DNA from: HLUCCA09 sp039822045
GTDB taxonomy: Bacteria; Pseudomonadota; Alphaproteobacteria; Rhodobacterales; Rhodobacteraceae
Length of the DNA stretch: 64,000 nucleotides
Direction of reading: 5' to 3'
Assembly (NCBI GenBank): GCA_039822045.1
Contig: JBCBMY010000006.1
Span: 247,707 to 311,706 of the forward strand
Shown here: positions 42,130-50,077 of the stretch, in pieces
How the letters are laid out: the number at the start of each line of letters is the position of its first letter
Numbering within the stretch: the first letter of the stretch is position 1
Notes under the pieces: model-generated
Told to the model about the DNA's origin: nothing
Database searches by the model: none
What the model saw: only the letters and a program-made list of their open reading frames with translations
Made by a program: the position numbers and the translations under genes

Positions 42130-42891
42130 ATGGAGTTTGACGGGAAGACCGCCATTGTCACCGGGGGCGCAGACGGGATCGGACGGGCTTGCGCAGAGCG
42201 CCTGCATGCGGGCGGTGCTGCAGTGGTCATTGCGGATGTCGACCGGGAGAAGGGGGACAGCCTCGCCCGCGCCCTCGGCCCGCGGGCCCTCTTTGTCCAG
42301 ACGGATATGCGTGACATGGCTGCGGTGCAGGCGATGGCGGATGCGGCGGCGTCCCGGTTCGGCGGCATCGATATCCTCGTCAACAACGCGGCGCGGGCCA
42401 TCAACGGCATGGTCGACGACATCGACGAGGAAACCTGGGCTACGGTGATCGACATTAATCTCACCGGCTACTGGCGGGCGATGCGCGTGGCCGTGCCAGA
42501 GATGCGCAAGAGAGGTGGTGGCGCCGTCGTTAACATGTCGTCGGTGCAGGGTCTGCGGGGCTTTGCGGGATGGCCGGCTTATGCAGCCGCGAAAGGCGGC
42601 GTGAACGCGCTGACGGTGCAGACAGCCGTCGATCTGGCACCAGCCGGCATTCGCGTGAATGCAGTGGCCCCCGGCACGATCCTGACGCCCATGAACGAAC
42701 GGATCTTTGCCGACCTTGAGGATGGTGGGGCGGCCCTGCGCGAGACATGGAACCGCGCCCATCCCATCGGCCGGTTCGGGCAACCACCGGAAGTCTCCGA
42801 AACCGTCGCCTTCCTCGTCTCGGATCGGGCCAGCTTTATCACCGGTGAAGTGCTGCGCGTCGATGGCGGCCTCGCCGTGAAAGGGGAGTAA
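42130..42891 (+). CDS. SDR family NAD(P)-dependent oxidoreductase
   Basis: A 253-residue classical SDR: TGGADGIGRACAERL (nucleotide motif, ~12-26), VNNAARAING, catalytic Ser in VNMSSVQGL and YAAAKGG (Tyr and Lys), with GEVLRVDGG at the C-terminus. ATG 42130 has GGGGAGAG upstream; a GTG 6 nt earlier overlaps the previous stop. Likely substrates are a sugar, sugar acid or 3-hydroxyacyl-CoA; the lactonase downstream favours sugar oxidation. Confidence 0.87.
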   Translation: MEFDGKTAIVTGGADGIGRACAERLHAGGAAVVIADVDREKGDSLARALGPRALFVQTDMRDMAAVQAMADAAASRFGGIDILVNNAARAINGMVDDIDEETWATVIDINLTGYWRAMRVAVPEMRKRGGGAVVNMSSVQGLRGFAGWPAYAAAKGGVNALTVQTAVDLAPAGIRVNAVAPGTILTPMNERIFADLEDGGAALRETWNRAHPIGRFGQPPEVSETVAFLVSDRASFITGEVLRVDGGLAVKGE

Positions 42892-42894
42892 GCC

Positions 42895-43404
42895 GTGGGG
42901 TGGGTCCGGGCAGAGGCAGAAGCTGGGCCGGTCGCTGTGGGCGCGGCGGTCGGCAATCTGCGTGAGCTCTGCCTTGCCTCTGGCAAACGCCGGATCGAAC
43001 CGCTGCATACTGCGACTTGGGTCGGCGGGGAGGTGCCCGAAGATCTGGCGCCAGTGGAACGCGGGTTTTCCGACGCTTTCTTCTGCGCGCAATTCGGGCT
43101 GTCGGGTGTCGGGTCGGTGCCGCCCCATGGCTTGAGTGCAAACAGCCATTGGACAATGAGACGGCAGGAAGCAGCCGAGATCGAGCTGGCCCTGAATGTC
43201 ATATCGCGCGAAGCCTATCGGAGCGAGCGGCCCTTGGGCAACCGCATCAAGATCCTGCATGAAATCGGTGCTGTGCCGCGCCCTGAAGGCTGGGCGGGCT
43301 TGGCCGATATCCGCGTGTCCAGCACCAACCTTGTGCTGATCGAGGCCAAGGGTGCCGAGATGCGTCTGCCTTTTGATCCCGACTTCATTTCGGAGACTTC
43401 CTGA
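42895..43404 (+). CDS. Short protein resembling the N-terminal part of aldose 1-epimerase-like proteins
   Basis: A 169-residue frame from GTG 42895 with GGGGAG about 7 nt upstream. The segments RRIEPLHTATWVGGEVPED, FFCAQFG and PPHGLSANSHW resemble the first half of galactose-mutarotase-like proteins, which run to about 300 residues. The expected C-terminal beta-sandwich is missing, and the gene ends just before the ATPase. It may be a truncated but translated form or a decaying gene. Its position inside a tightly packed operon, without frameshifts, argues that it is still expressed. Confidence 0.6.
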   Translation: MGWVRAEAEAGPVAVGAAVGNLRELCLASGKRRIEPLHTATWVGGEVPEDLAPVERGFSDAFFCAQFGLSGVGSVPPHGLSANSHWTMRRQEAAEIELALNVISREAYRSERPLGNRIKILHEIGAVPRPEGWAGLADIRVSSTNLVLIEAKGAEMRLPFDPDFISETS

Positions 43405-43405
43405 C

Positions 43406-44455
43406 ATGGCGACGGTCGAGCTCTCGCAGTTGCACAAGTCCTTCGGCAAGTTCACGGCGCTGGAGAATCTGAACCTGCAGATCGAGGACGGGGAGTTCCT
43501 GGTGTTGCTGGGCCCGTCCGGCTGCGGCAAATCCACCACGATGCGGCTTGTCGCGGGCCTGGAAGAGCCGACATCGGGCGAGATTCGGATCGGTGGCAAG
43601 CGGGTCAATGATGTGCCTGCGCGGGACCGGGACCTGGCCATGGTGTTTCAGAACTACGCGCTCTACCCGCATATGACGGTGGGCGAGAATATCGGCTACC
43701 CGCTGAAGATCGCGCGTGTTCCCAAGGCGGAGCGCGCCGAAAAGGTGCGCAAGGCGGCGGCCAAGGTGGAGATGGATCACCTTTTGGCGCGGCGGCCCGG
43801 TGAGTTGTCTGGCGGTCAGCGGCAGCGCGTTGCGTTGGCCCGAGCCATTGTGCGCACACCACAGTTGTTTTTGATGGATGAGCCGCTGTCGAACCTTGAT
43901 GCGAAGCTACGCACGGTCATGCGGGCGGAGCTGAAGCACCTGCAAAAGGAGCTGGCGACAACGACCATCTATGTCACGCACGATCAGGTCGAGGCGATGA
44001 CCTTGGCGGACCGGATCGTGATCCTGAACGATGCGCGCATTCAACAGATGGGGACCCCGGCCGAGATCTATGCCCGCCCTGCAAACACGTTTGTGGCGGG
44101 CTTTATCGGCTCGCCACCGATGAACCTGATCCAAGGGCGCATTGCCGGGGGCCAGTTTACCCATGCCGCCGGACGGGTGGCACTTGCGGGATACTCAGAC
44201 GGGCCGGCAACGATTGGCATCCGGCCTGAAGACATCCGCGTGGTGGAAGAGGCGGAGCATATCCGCGGGCAGGTCTTTTCCTCCGAGCTTCTGGGGGACA
44301 GCACGCTTCTCAACGTGCGCGCGGGCGATGCGCTTATTGCTGTGAAGGTGGGGCCGGCCGACGGGCGCGCGATGGACAGCCCCATTGCGTTGAGTTTCGA
44401 GGCGGACAAGGTCCATGTCTTTGACGGCCAGACCGGGGAGCGGGTGGTGCGATGA
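43406..44455 (+). CDS. Carbohydrate ABC transporter ATP-binding protein (MalK/UgpC type)
   Basis: A 349-residue ATPase with Walker A GPSGCGKST (~37-45), Q-loop VFQNYALYPHMTV, signature LSGGQRQRVALARA, Walker B LFLMDEPLSNLDAK and switch His in VTHDQVEAMTLADR. A C-terminal TOBE/OB regulatory domain follows (GIRPEDIRVVEE). ATG 43406 is 1 nt after the preceding stop. It powers the MalF/MalG-like permeases of this operon. Confidence 0.9.
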   Translation: MATVELSQLHKSFGKFTALENLNLQIEDGEFLVLLGPSGCGKSTTMRLVAGLEEPTSGEIRIGGKRVNDVPARDRDLAMVFQNYALYPHMTVGENIGYPLKIARVPKAERAEKVRKAAAKVEMDHLLARRPGELSGGQRQRVALARAIVRTPQLFLMDEPLSNLDAKLRTVMRAELKHLQKELATTTIYVTHDQVEAMTLADRIVILNDARIQQMGTPAEIYARPANTFVAGFIGSPPMNLIQGRIAGGQFTHAAGRVALAGYSDGPATIGIRPEDIRVVEEAEHIRGQVFSSELLGDSTLLNVRAGDALIAVKVGPADGRAMDSPIALSFEADKVHVFDGQTGERVVR

Positions 44456-45333
44456 GCTTTCGCTTTGCCACCTCCGAGGGGCCGCTTCTGCCGCGCGCCC
44501 GGGCAGAAGTGTTCTTCGATGGCGTTTTTTCGGAGCCGAAGTTGAGCCATCCCGAAGGTGTCGCCGTGGGGCCGGATGGCTGGATCTGGGCCGGCAATCA
44601 GGATGGCGACATCCTCCGGATTGCACCGGACGGCACGGCAATGGAGGCTGCGGCGTCGACAGGTGGCTTTGCGCTTGGCCTGGCGTTCGATGGGGACCGT
44701 GCGCTCTATGTCTGCGATCTAAGGCATGCCGCGGTGTTTCGTCTCGATCTGGCGACGCGGGAGATACGGCCCTTCACGCCTCCGGGCATTCTGATCCCCA
44801 ATTTCCCGCTGGTCGACCGACGGCGCGGACGACTTCTGGTGTCGGACAGCCATGCCTCTGGAACGCCCGGGCCCGGTATTTGGTCTTATGACCTCGAAAC
44901 TGGGGCCGGGGGCTTGTGGTACGCTGGCGATCTGAACTTCGCCAACGGGCTTGCGATGCGTCCGGGCGAGGATGCCGTCTATGTGTGCGAGACGTTCGCC
45001 CCAGCGATCACGCGGATCGAAATAGGGCCAGATGGCGGGGCAGGGGCCGTATCGACCTTTGCGAGCGGGCTGCCGGGGCTGCCCGACGGGATCGCGTTCG
45101 ATGCGGGCGGCAACCTGGTGGTGGGGTGCTACGAGCCGTCGCGCCTTCTGCGGATCTCGGCGGATGGAACGCGCACCGATGTGCTGATCGAAGACCCGAC
45201 GGCGCATGTCTTTTGCCACCCGACGAACATAGCGTTTGATGGTGAGGCGCTTTTCACCGCCAATCTGGGCCGCTGGCACATCACGCGCGTGGCCATGGAT
45301 GTCGGTGCCCCGCCGCTCTGGAGTGTCGCATGA
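44452..45333 (+). CDS. SMP-30/gluconolactonase family protein
   Basis: A 293-residue beta-propeller protein of the SGL family. Recognisable blades include SHPEGVAVGPDGWIWAGNQD (metal-ligand Glu in PEG), DLNFANGLAMRPGEDAVYVC (Asn ligand in ANG) and GLPDGIAFDAGGNLVVGCYE (Asp ligand in PDG). These match the metal site of SMP-30 lactonases, which hydrolyse sugar-acid lactones. No signal peptide, so it is cytoplasmic. It is coupled by ATGA overlaps on both sides. It fits as the step after SDR oxidation of a sugar to its lactone. Confidence 0.85.
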   Translation: MSFRFATSEGPLLPRARAEVFFDGVFSEPKLSHPEGVAVGPDGWIWAGNQDGDILRIAPDGTAMEAAASTGGFALGLAFDGDRALYVCDLRHAAVFRLDLATREIRPFTPPGILIPNFPLVDRRRGRLLVSDSHASGTPGPGIWSYDLETGAGGLWYAGDLNFANGLAMRPGEDAVYVCETFAPAITRIEIGPDGGAGAVSTFASGLPGLPDGIAFDAGGNLVVGCYEPSRLLRISADGTRTDVLIEDPTAHVFCHPTNIAFDGEALFTANLGRWHITRVAMDVGAPPLWSVA

Positions 45334-46493
45334 CGTATCGGGGCCTGACGTGGGATCATCCGCGGGGCTACAACGCCTTGGCCGAAGCCGCGCGCCGGGT
45401 GAATGCCGGGCGGGACGACCCGCTGATCCATTGGGACAAGCAGCCGCTCGAAGGGTTTGAGAGCGCGCCGATTGCGGACCTTGCCGCTCAGCATGATCTC
45501 ATCGTTTTGGACCATCCCCATATCGGACAGGCAGTTGCGGAGGCGTGCCTTATCCCGCTGGACGATCTCTATGCGCCGGAGCAGATCGCGGCGTGGGAGG
45601 CCGAGAGCGTGGGCCCGTCGTTCGCCTCTTACCAATGGGCCGGAAAGACATGGGCGCTGCCGCTCGATGTCGCGACACAGGTCGTGGCGCGCCGCGCCGA
45701 TCGCATTGCCGAGGCGCCCCGAAGCTGGGACGAGATCGAGGACATGGCGCGGCAAGTCCCGGTTGCGCTGTCGCTGGGGGGGCCGCATGCCTTTCTGACG
45801 CTGATCTCAATCGCGGCCGGCGCGGGGGCCGTTGCCAGGGGCGCAGATCTCTTGCCGGATGATGTGGCAGGCCCTGCTTTGGCGCGGATGCACCGGCTGG
45901 CGGAGCATTCACCTAGCGGCAGCGAAGAGTTGAACCCGATCGGCCTGCTGGAGGCGATGGCAGGCACCGGAGCCGGCACGGGGGCAATCGCCATGGTCCC
46001 GCTCATCTTCGGCTATGTCACATATTCACGTGCCGGCCATGCCGCGCACCTTGTCGCCTTTTCGGACACGCCGCGCGCCGTGGGTGGTTTCGGAGGGGTA
46101 CTTGGCGGGACGGGGATTGGATTTTCGCGTCGCGCCCGCCCCTCGCAAGGGCTTCTCGCTCACATCGCATGGTTGATGACGCCAGAAACCCAAACCCACT
46201 TCTTTCCTGCGTTCGGGGGGCAGCCCTCGGCCCGGTCCGCGTGGCGCGATGCTGGCGTGAATGCGGAATGGGGCGGGTTTTACACGAACACGATCGCGAC
46301 GGCGGAACACGCGCTGCTGAGGCCAAGGTTTGACGGCTACATCGCGTTTCAAACGGCCGCGGCCGAGCGCATCCGGCACGCGCTCTCGACGCGCGAAGAC
46401 GAAGTGAAAACCCTCGACGCGCTGCGCGCCCTGTGGCGGCAAGTCCGTGCGGCGGCGCGCGGAGACATCGACCCGCAAAGGACCACCGCATGA
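45330..46493 (+). CDS. Extracellular solute-binding-protein-like protein lacking a signal peptide
   Basis: A 387-residue protein beginning MTYRGLTWDHPRGYNALAEA with no hydrophobic leader. Its fold signals are those of family 1 binding proteins: AAQHDLIVLDHPHIGQAVAE, KTWALPLDVATQVVARRADR, SWDEIEDMARQVPVALSLGG, and FGGVLGGTGIGFSRRARPSQ with AHIAWLMTPETQTHF. It overlaps the lactonase gene and the CoA-transferase gene (ATGA each), so it is part of the enzyme set. A cytoplasmic ligand-binding role is inferred. Confidence 0.7.
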   Translation: MTYRGLTWDHPRGYNALAEAARRVNAGRDDPLIHWDKQPLEGFESAPIADLAAQHDLIVLDHPHIGQAVAEACLIPLDDLYAPEQIAAWEAESVGPSFASYQWAGKTWALPLDVATQVVARRADRIAEAPRSWDEIEDMARQVPVALSLGGPHAFLTLISIAAGAGAVARGADLLPDDVAGPALARMHRLAEHSPSGSEELNPIGLLEAMAGTGAGTGAIAMVPLIFGYVTYSRAGHAAHLVAFSDTPRAVGGFGGVLGGTGIGFSRRARPSQGLLAHIAWLMTPETQTHFFPAFGGQPSARSAWRDAGVNAEWGGFYTNTIATAEHALLRPRFDGYIAFQTAAAERIRHALSTREDEVKTLDALRALWRQVRAAARGDIDPQRTTA

Positions 46494-47695
46494 CCGATAA
46501 GGCCCTGTCCGAGTTCACCGTTCTGGACTTTTCCCATTTGCTCCAGGGGCCGTTCGCGACGCAGCTCTTGGCCGACCTCGGCGCCAACGTGATCAAGATC
46601 GAGCGTCCAGGCGCGGGTGATCTCTTTCGCTCGCTGACCTTTCGTAACAAGTGGGTCGGCGGTAGTGAAAGCCCCAATTTCCTGGCCTGGAACCGGAACA
46701 AGCGGTCGCTCGCGCTGAACCTCAAATCGCCCGATGCGCGTGCGGTCATCATGAAATTGGCGGATACAGCCGATGTTGTTGTGCAGAACTTTCGGCCCGG
46801 CGTGATGGATCGGCTGGGCTATGGCTATGAGGATTTCCGCGCTGTGAACCCCCGCATCGTCTATTGCTCCGGCTCGGGCTATGGCGACGATGGGCCCTAC
46901 CTGTCGCGGCCCGGGCAGGACATGCTGGTGCAGGGGCTCACGGGGATCATGGCCGCGACCGGGCAGGCCGACAATCCACCGACGCCGGTGGGTGCGGGGT
47001 TTTCCGATCAGATCGGCGCGATGAACATGGTCTATGGTATCCTCTCGGCCCTTCTCTGGCGGGAGCGGTCGGGCGAGGGCCAAGAGGTTAAGATCAACCT
47101 GCTTGCGGGGATGCTTGCCCATCAGAACCAGGAAATGGTCATGGCGATGAACTTCGCCGAAGATTTCCAGCGCCCGAACTCCGGCATCGGGCATCCCGGA
47201 ATGGACGCGCCGTTCGGCACCTACCCGACCAAGGACGGCTGGGTCACCATCGCGATGAGCCCGTTCAGGACGCTGGTTAACGTGTTGGGCAACGACGACC
47301 TGTTGAAATACGACGACCCCGAAACGCTATTTTCTCAACGCGACGAGATTTGGCGCGCCCTTGCGGAGGAGACGGGCAAATGGACCACAGACGCGCTGAT
47401 GGATGCTCTTCTGTCGGAAGATATCTGGTGTGGGGAGGTCAAGTCGCATCTGCAGGCGGCAGAGGACCCTCAGGTCGAACACTTGGGTCTGATCACGAGC
47501 TATGAGCATCCCATAGCTGGAACCGTGAAGATCGTTGGCCCTGCGATTGGGATGTCGCGCACGCCTCCCTCGGTGGACCGGGCTGCGCCGCTGGTCGGCC
47601 AGCACACGCGCGAAATCCTGACCGAACATGGCTATGGGCCTGGAGAGATCGACGCGCTCATCGGTGCGGGATCGGCCGGAGAGCCTGCGCAGTAG
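46490..47695 (+). CDS. CaiB/BaiF-family (class III) CoA-transferase
   Basis: A 401-residue enzyme: LDFSHLLQGPFATQLLADLG near the N-terminus, KSPDARAVIMKLADTADVVV, FRPGVMDRLGYGYEDF and the catalytic Asp144 in RPGQDMLVQGLTG. Class III transferases move CoA between carboxylic acids through an aspartyl-CoA thioester. It is the last gene of the operon and may activate a carboxylic acid for the crotonase gene at 41354. It converges on uxaC. Confidence 0.88.
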   Translation: MTDKALSEFTVLDFSHLLQGPFATQLLADLGANVIKIERPGAGDLFRSLTFRNKWVGGSESPNFLAWNRNKRSLALNLKSPDARAVIMKLADTADVVVQNFRPGVMDRLGYGYEDFRAVNPRIVYCSGSGYGDDGPYLSRPGQDMLVQGLTGIMAATGQADNPPTPVGAGFSDQIGAMNMVYGILSALLWRERSGEGQEVKINLLAGMLAHQNQEMVMAMNFAEDFQRPNSGIGHPGMDAPFGTYPTKDGWVTIAMSPFRTLVNVLGNDDLLKYDDPETLFSQRDEIWRALAEETGKWTTDALMDALLSEDIWCGEVKSHLQAAEDPQVEHLGLITSYEHPIAGTVKIVGPAIGMSRTPPSVDRAAPLVGQHTREILTEHGYGPGEIDALIGAGSAGEPAQ

Positions 47696-47696
47696 C

Positions 47697-47720
47697 CCCC
47701 GTCTCCGGCATAGGACGGGG
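47697..47720. terminator. Hairpin between convergent operons
   Basis: CCCCGTC (47697-47703) pairs with GACGGGG (47714-47720) right after the CoA-transferase stop and before the uxaC stop on the other strand. No clear T-run on either side. It may separate the two converging transcripts. Confidence 0.45.
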
Positions 47721-47728
47721 CGTACGGG

Positions 47729-49114
47729 TTATGCGTCGTTGAGCCGGTAGACCTCGCGTGCCTGATCGCGGCAGAGATACGGGGCCAGGGTTTCCGCGTC
47801 TGCCTTGGAGATGCGGCCCAAGCCGACCTGGTCGGCGAGATGGGAGCAAACGCCCCGCCGCCATGTGTCGTGGCGCGCCGGGATCGACAGGAAGGCGCGC
47901 GTGTCGTCGTTGAATCCGGCGAGATTGAAATACCCCGCCGTTTCCACGACCTGGTCGAAGTAGCGTCGAATGCCGTTCGGGCTGTCGTGGAACCACCAGG
48001 GCGGGCCGATCCGCAGACATGGCCAGTGACCGGCCATAGGGGCGAGTTCGCGGGCATAGGTGGTTTCGTCAAGCGTGAAGAGGATGACGCGAAGCCGGGG
48101 ATCGTTGCCGACGCGGTTGAGGAGCGCGTCCATGCCGCTGACCCAATCGACGGCGACTGGGATGTCGGAGCCCATGTCGCGCCCGAAGGCCTCAAGGAGG
48201 TGCCGGTTCGTGTTGCGCCGGGAGCCGACATGCAGCTGCATCACCATCCCGTCTTCGGCGGACATCTGTGCCATCTCAACCAGGAGGTGACCGTAATAGG
48301 CCAGCTTCTCGCCATCGGTGAGCGTTCCCGACACGGCGCCGCTATGGAGCCGTTCGATCTCCGGACGGGAGAGCCAGGTGGTCGCAAGGATCGGTACGTC
48401 ATGGTCTGTCGCCGTTGCCCCAAGGGCGCGGAAAGCGGCACGGCGGATCCGGATGGCCTCAAGATATCCCTCATACGCCTTTGTGTCCTGTCCAGTCAGG
48501 GCACCGAGCGTGTCGACTTCGGAGCCAAACTCGGGCCGTGCGGGATCGAGGACGCTGTCGGGCCGAAAGGTTGGGATGGTCCGGCCCGACCAGCCCGAGG
48601 CGGAGATAGCGCTGTGGGCGGACAGCGGATCATTGGCGGGATCCGTCGTGGCCAGCACGTCGATTCCGAAGACGTCGAAAAGGGCGCGGGGCCTAAACTC
48701 GGGCTGCGCGAGGCGCTCGGCGATCTGATCGTAGATGATATCGGCCGTTTCGGGAGAGAGCGCCCGGTCGACGCCGAGCGTACGGTAGAGCGTGAACTCC
48801 ATCCATTCCCGCGACGGGGTTCCGAGAAAGCAGTGCCAGTGGTTGGCGAAGAGGCGGAAGATCGCCCTGGGATCTCTCGACCCCGGGGCGACGCCGATGC
48901 CGAGCTCCGATAGGGGAACGCCCTGAGAATAGAGCATCCGGAAAACATAGTGATCTGGGATGATCAGGAGCTCTGCCGGGTCGGGAAAGGCAACGTCGCT
49001 GGCCCACCAATTTGGATCGCAATGCCCGTGCGGCGACACGATGGGAAGGGAGTTGACGCTTTCGAAGAGGTCGCGCGCAGAGGCCGTGAGGGTCGGTTCT
49101 GGATAAAATGTCAT
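47729..49114 (-). CDS. uxaC: Uronate (glucuronate) isomerase
   Basis: A 461-residue amidohydrolase-fold enzyme close to UxaC (about 470). It starts MTFYPEPTLTASARDLFESV, has the metal-site motif SPHGHCDPNWW (~27-37), ANHWHCFLGTPSREWMEFTL, HVGSRRNTN and NLAGFNDDTRAFLSIPARHD. It converts D-glucuronate to D-fructuronate or D-galacturonate to D-tagaturonate. It overlaps the upstream hydrolase gene by 4 nt. UxuA, UxuB and a beta-glucuronidase lie on the opposite strand, so glucuronate is the likely substrate. Confidence 0.93.
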   Translation of the reverse strand: MTFYPEPTLTASARDLFESVNSLPIVSPHGHCDPNWWASDVAFPDPAELLIIPDHYVFRMLYSQGVPLSELGIGVAPGSRDPRAIFRLFANHWHCFLGTPSREWMEFTLYRTLGVDRALSPETADIIYDQIAERLAQPEFRPRALFDVFGIDVLATTDPANDPLSAHSAISASGWSGRTIPTFRPDSVLDPARPEFGSEVDTLGALTGQDTKAYEGYLEAIRIRRAAFRALGATATDHDVPILATTWLSRPEIERLHSGAVSGTLTDGEKLAYYGHLLVEMAQMSAEDGMVMQLHVGSRRNTNRHLLEAFGRDMGSDIPVAVDWVSGMDALLNRVGNDPRLRVILFTLDETTYARELAPMAGHWPCLRIGPPWWFHDSPNGIRRYFDQVVETAGYFNLAGFNDDTRAFLSIPARHDTWRRGVCSHLADQVGLGRISKADAETLAPYLCRDQAREVYRLNDA

Positions 49115-50019
49115 GCGTCTTCTGCGGGTTTCCTTGAAGAGTGTCCCGCCGCGAGGAACGACAGGACCGCTTTGCGCATGCCGAGCGTTTCCTGATGGCC
49201 CGCGTTGGGGTCGCGAACGATGGTTAGCCGGTCGGCGTGATCCTTGTAGGCCTCGATCAGCCGGCCGACGGCGGGGTCATAGGCGCTGTCGGGGGTCAAA
49301 GGATCTGCGCCGCCGGTGGCCACCAAGTGTCGCCTCGGCGCCACGAGGGCGGCGATGTCGCCCATGTCGTGGGTCGGGAGTAGGCCCGGGATCGTCATAT
49401 AGGGGCCATGAAGGTCATGGGCGCCGGTTTCGATCAAGGGCGCGATGTCGGCAAACACGCAGAGATGCGCAAGCAACGAGATCTCGTCCCGCAGCGCCGC
49501 GATCAGATAGGCCAGGGTGCCCCCCATCGAGATCCCCAACGTTGCGAGCCGCGAGGGGCGTGCGATCTCAGTAAGGGCGTCGATTGCCATAAGCTGATCG
49601 TCCACCATTTGCCCGAGAAGGGGTCGGCCCCGCCAAAGCGCGGCCTTGGCGAGCGCGGATTCAATGCCGTCGGATTGGCGCGCACCGAAGCCTGGCATGT
49701 CTGCGCAGAACACCGTCCAGCCTGCCCGCGCGATGACCTTAGCCAAGGGCGGATCGAGAAGGGCAGGGCGCCCCTCCAGCACCTCGGACTTGCCGATCCC
49801 GTAGGCGTTGCCGTGGGCGTGGCAGTAAAGCAGCGCCGGGTCACCGGGCTGTGCCGTGAGCAATGCAATCGAAATGGCCGGTATCTGCGCGGGACCCAAT
49901 GCGTAGGTCCGGATGCGCAGGTCGCCCTCCACACTGTTCGTGCCCTCTGTCCAAGCGGGCATGCGGGGCGGGGCGAGCCCCAGAAGGTGCCGTAGTTCGG
50001 TGCGCGTCAGAGATTGCAT
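49111..50019 (-). CDS. Alpha/beta hydrolase (esterase-like)
   Basis: A 302-residue alpha/beta-hydrolase: oxyanion region YCHAHGNAYG, nucleophile elbow LGISMGGTLAYL, acid in GGADPLTPDS and His in PNAGHQETLG. No signal peptide is visible. ATG 50019 follows GGGG; an upstream extension to 50115 crosses the divergent promoter. It is coupled to uxaC by ATGA and would be expected to remove ester groups (acyl, methyl) from hexuronides or their aglycones before isomerisation; that is inference. Confidence 0.82.
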   Translation of the reverse strand: MQSLTRTELRHLLGLAPPRMPAWTEGTNSVEGDLRIRTYALGPAQIPAISIALLTAQPGDPALLYCHAHGNAYGIGKSEVLEGRPALLDPPLAKVIARAGWTVFCADMPGFGARQSDGIESALAKAALWRGRPLLGQMVDDQLMAIDALTEIARPSRLATLGISMGGTLAYLIAALRDEISLLAHLCVFADIAPLIETGAHDLHGPYMTIPGLLPTHDMGDIAALVAPRRHLVATGGADPLTPDSAYDPAVGRLIEAYKDHADRLTIVRDPNAGHQETLGMRKAVLSFLAAGHSSRKPAEDA

Positions 50020-50036
50020 TTGCCCCGATCCCACGA

Positions 50037-50055
50037 TTGGTGTACTAGTGCACAA
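50037..50055. promoter_or_regulatory. Candidate GntR operator between uxaC-side and uxuA
   Basis: The 58-nt divergent region holds an imperfect palindrome centred on ACTAGT, with GTG and CAC arms (GTGTACTAGTGCAC). It resembles sites of FadR/UxuR-type GntR repressors. The 10-mer TAGTGCACAA within it also occurs at 831-840. The GntR gene at 51271 is the obvious candidate binder. Confidence 0.45.
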
Positions 50056-50077
50056 GGATACGGATCGGGGGGGAGCC

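Noticed and set aside
42052..43641. Antisense open frame of 529 codons across the SDR and epimerase-like genes
   Set aside because: It is a GC-driven shadow: Arg/Pro/His-rich, no domain, and opposite to well-supported genes with ribosome sites and overlaps.
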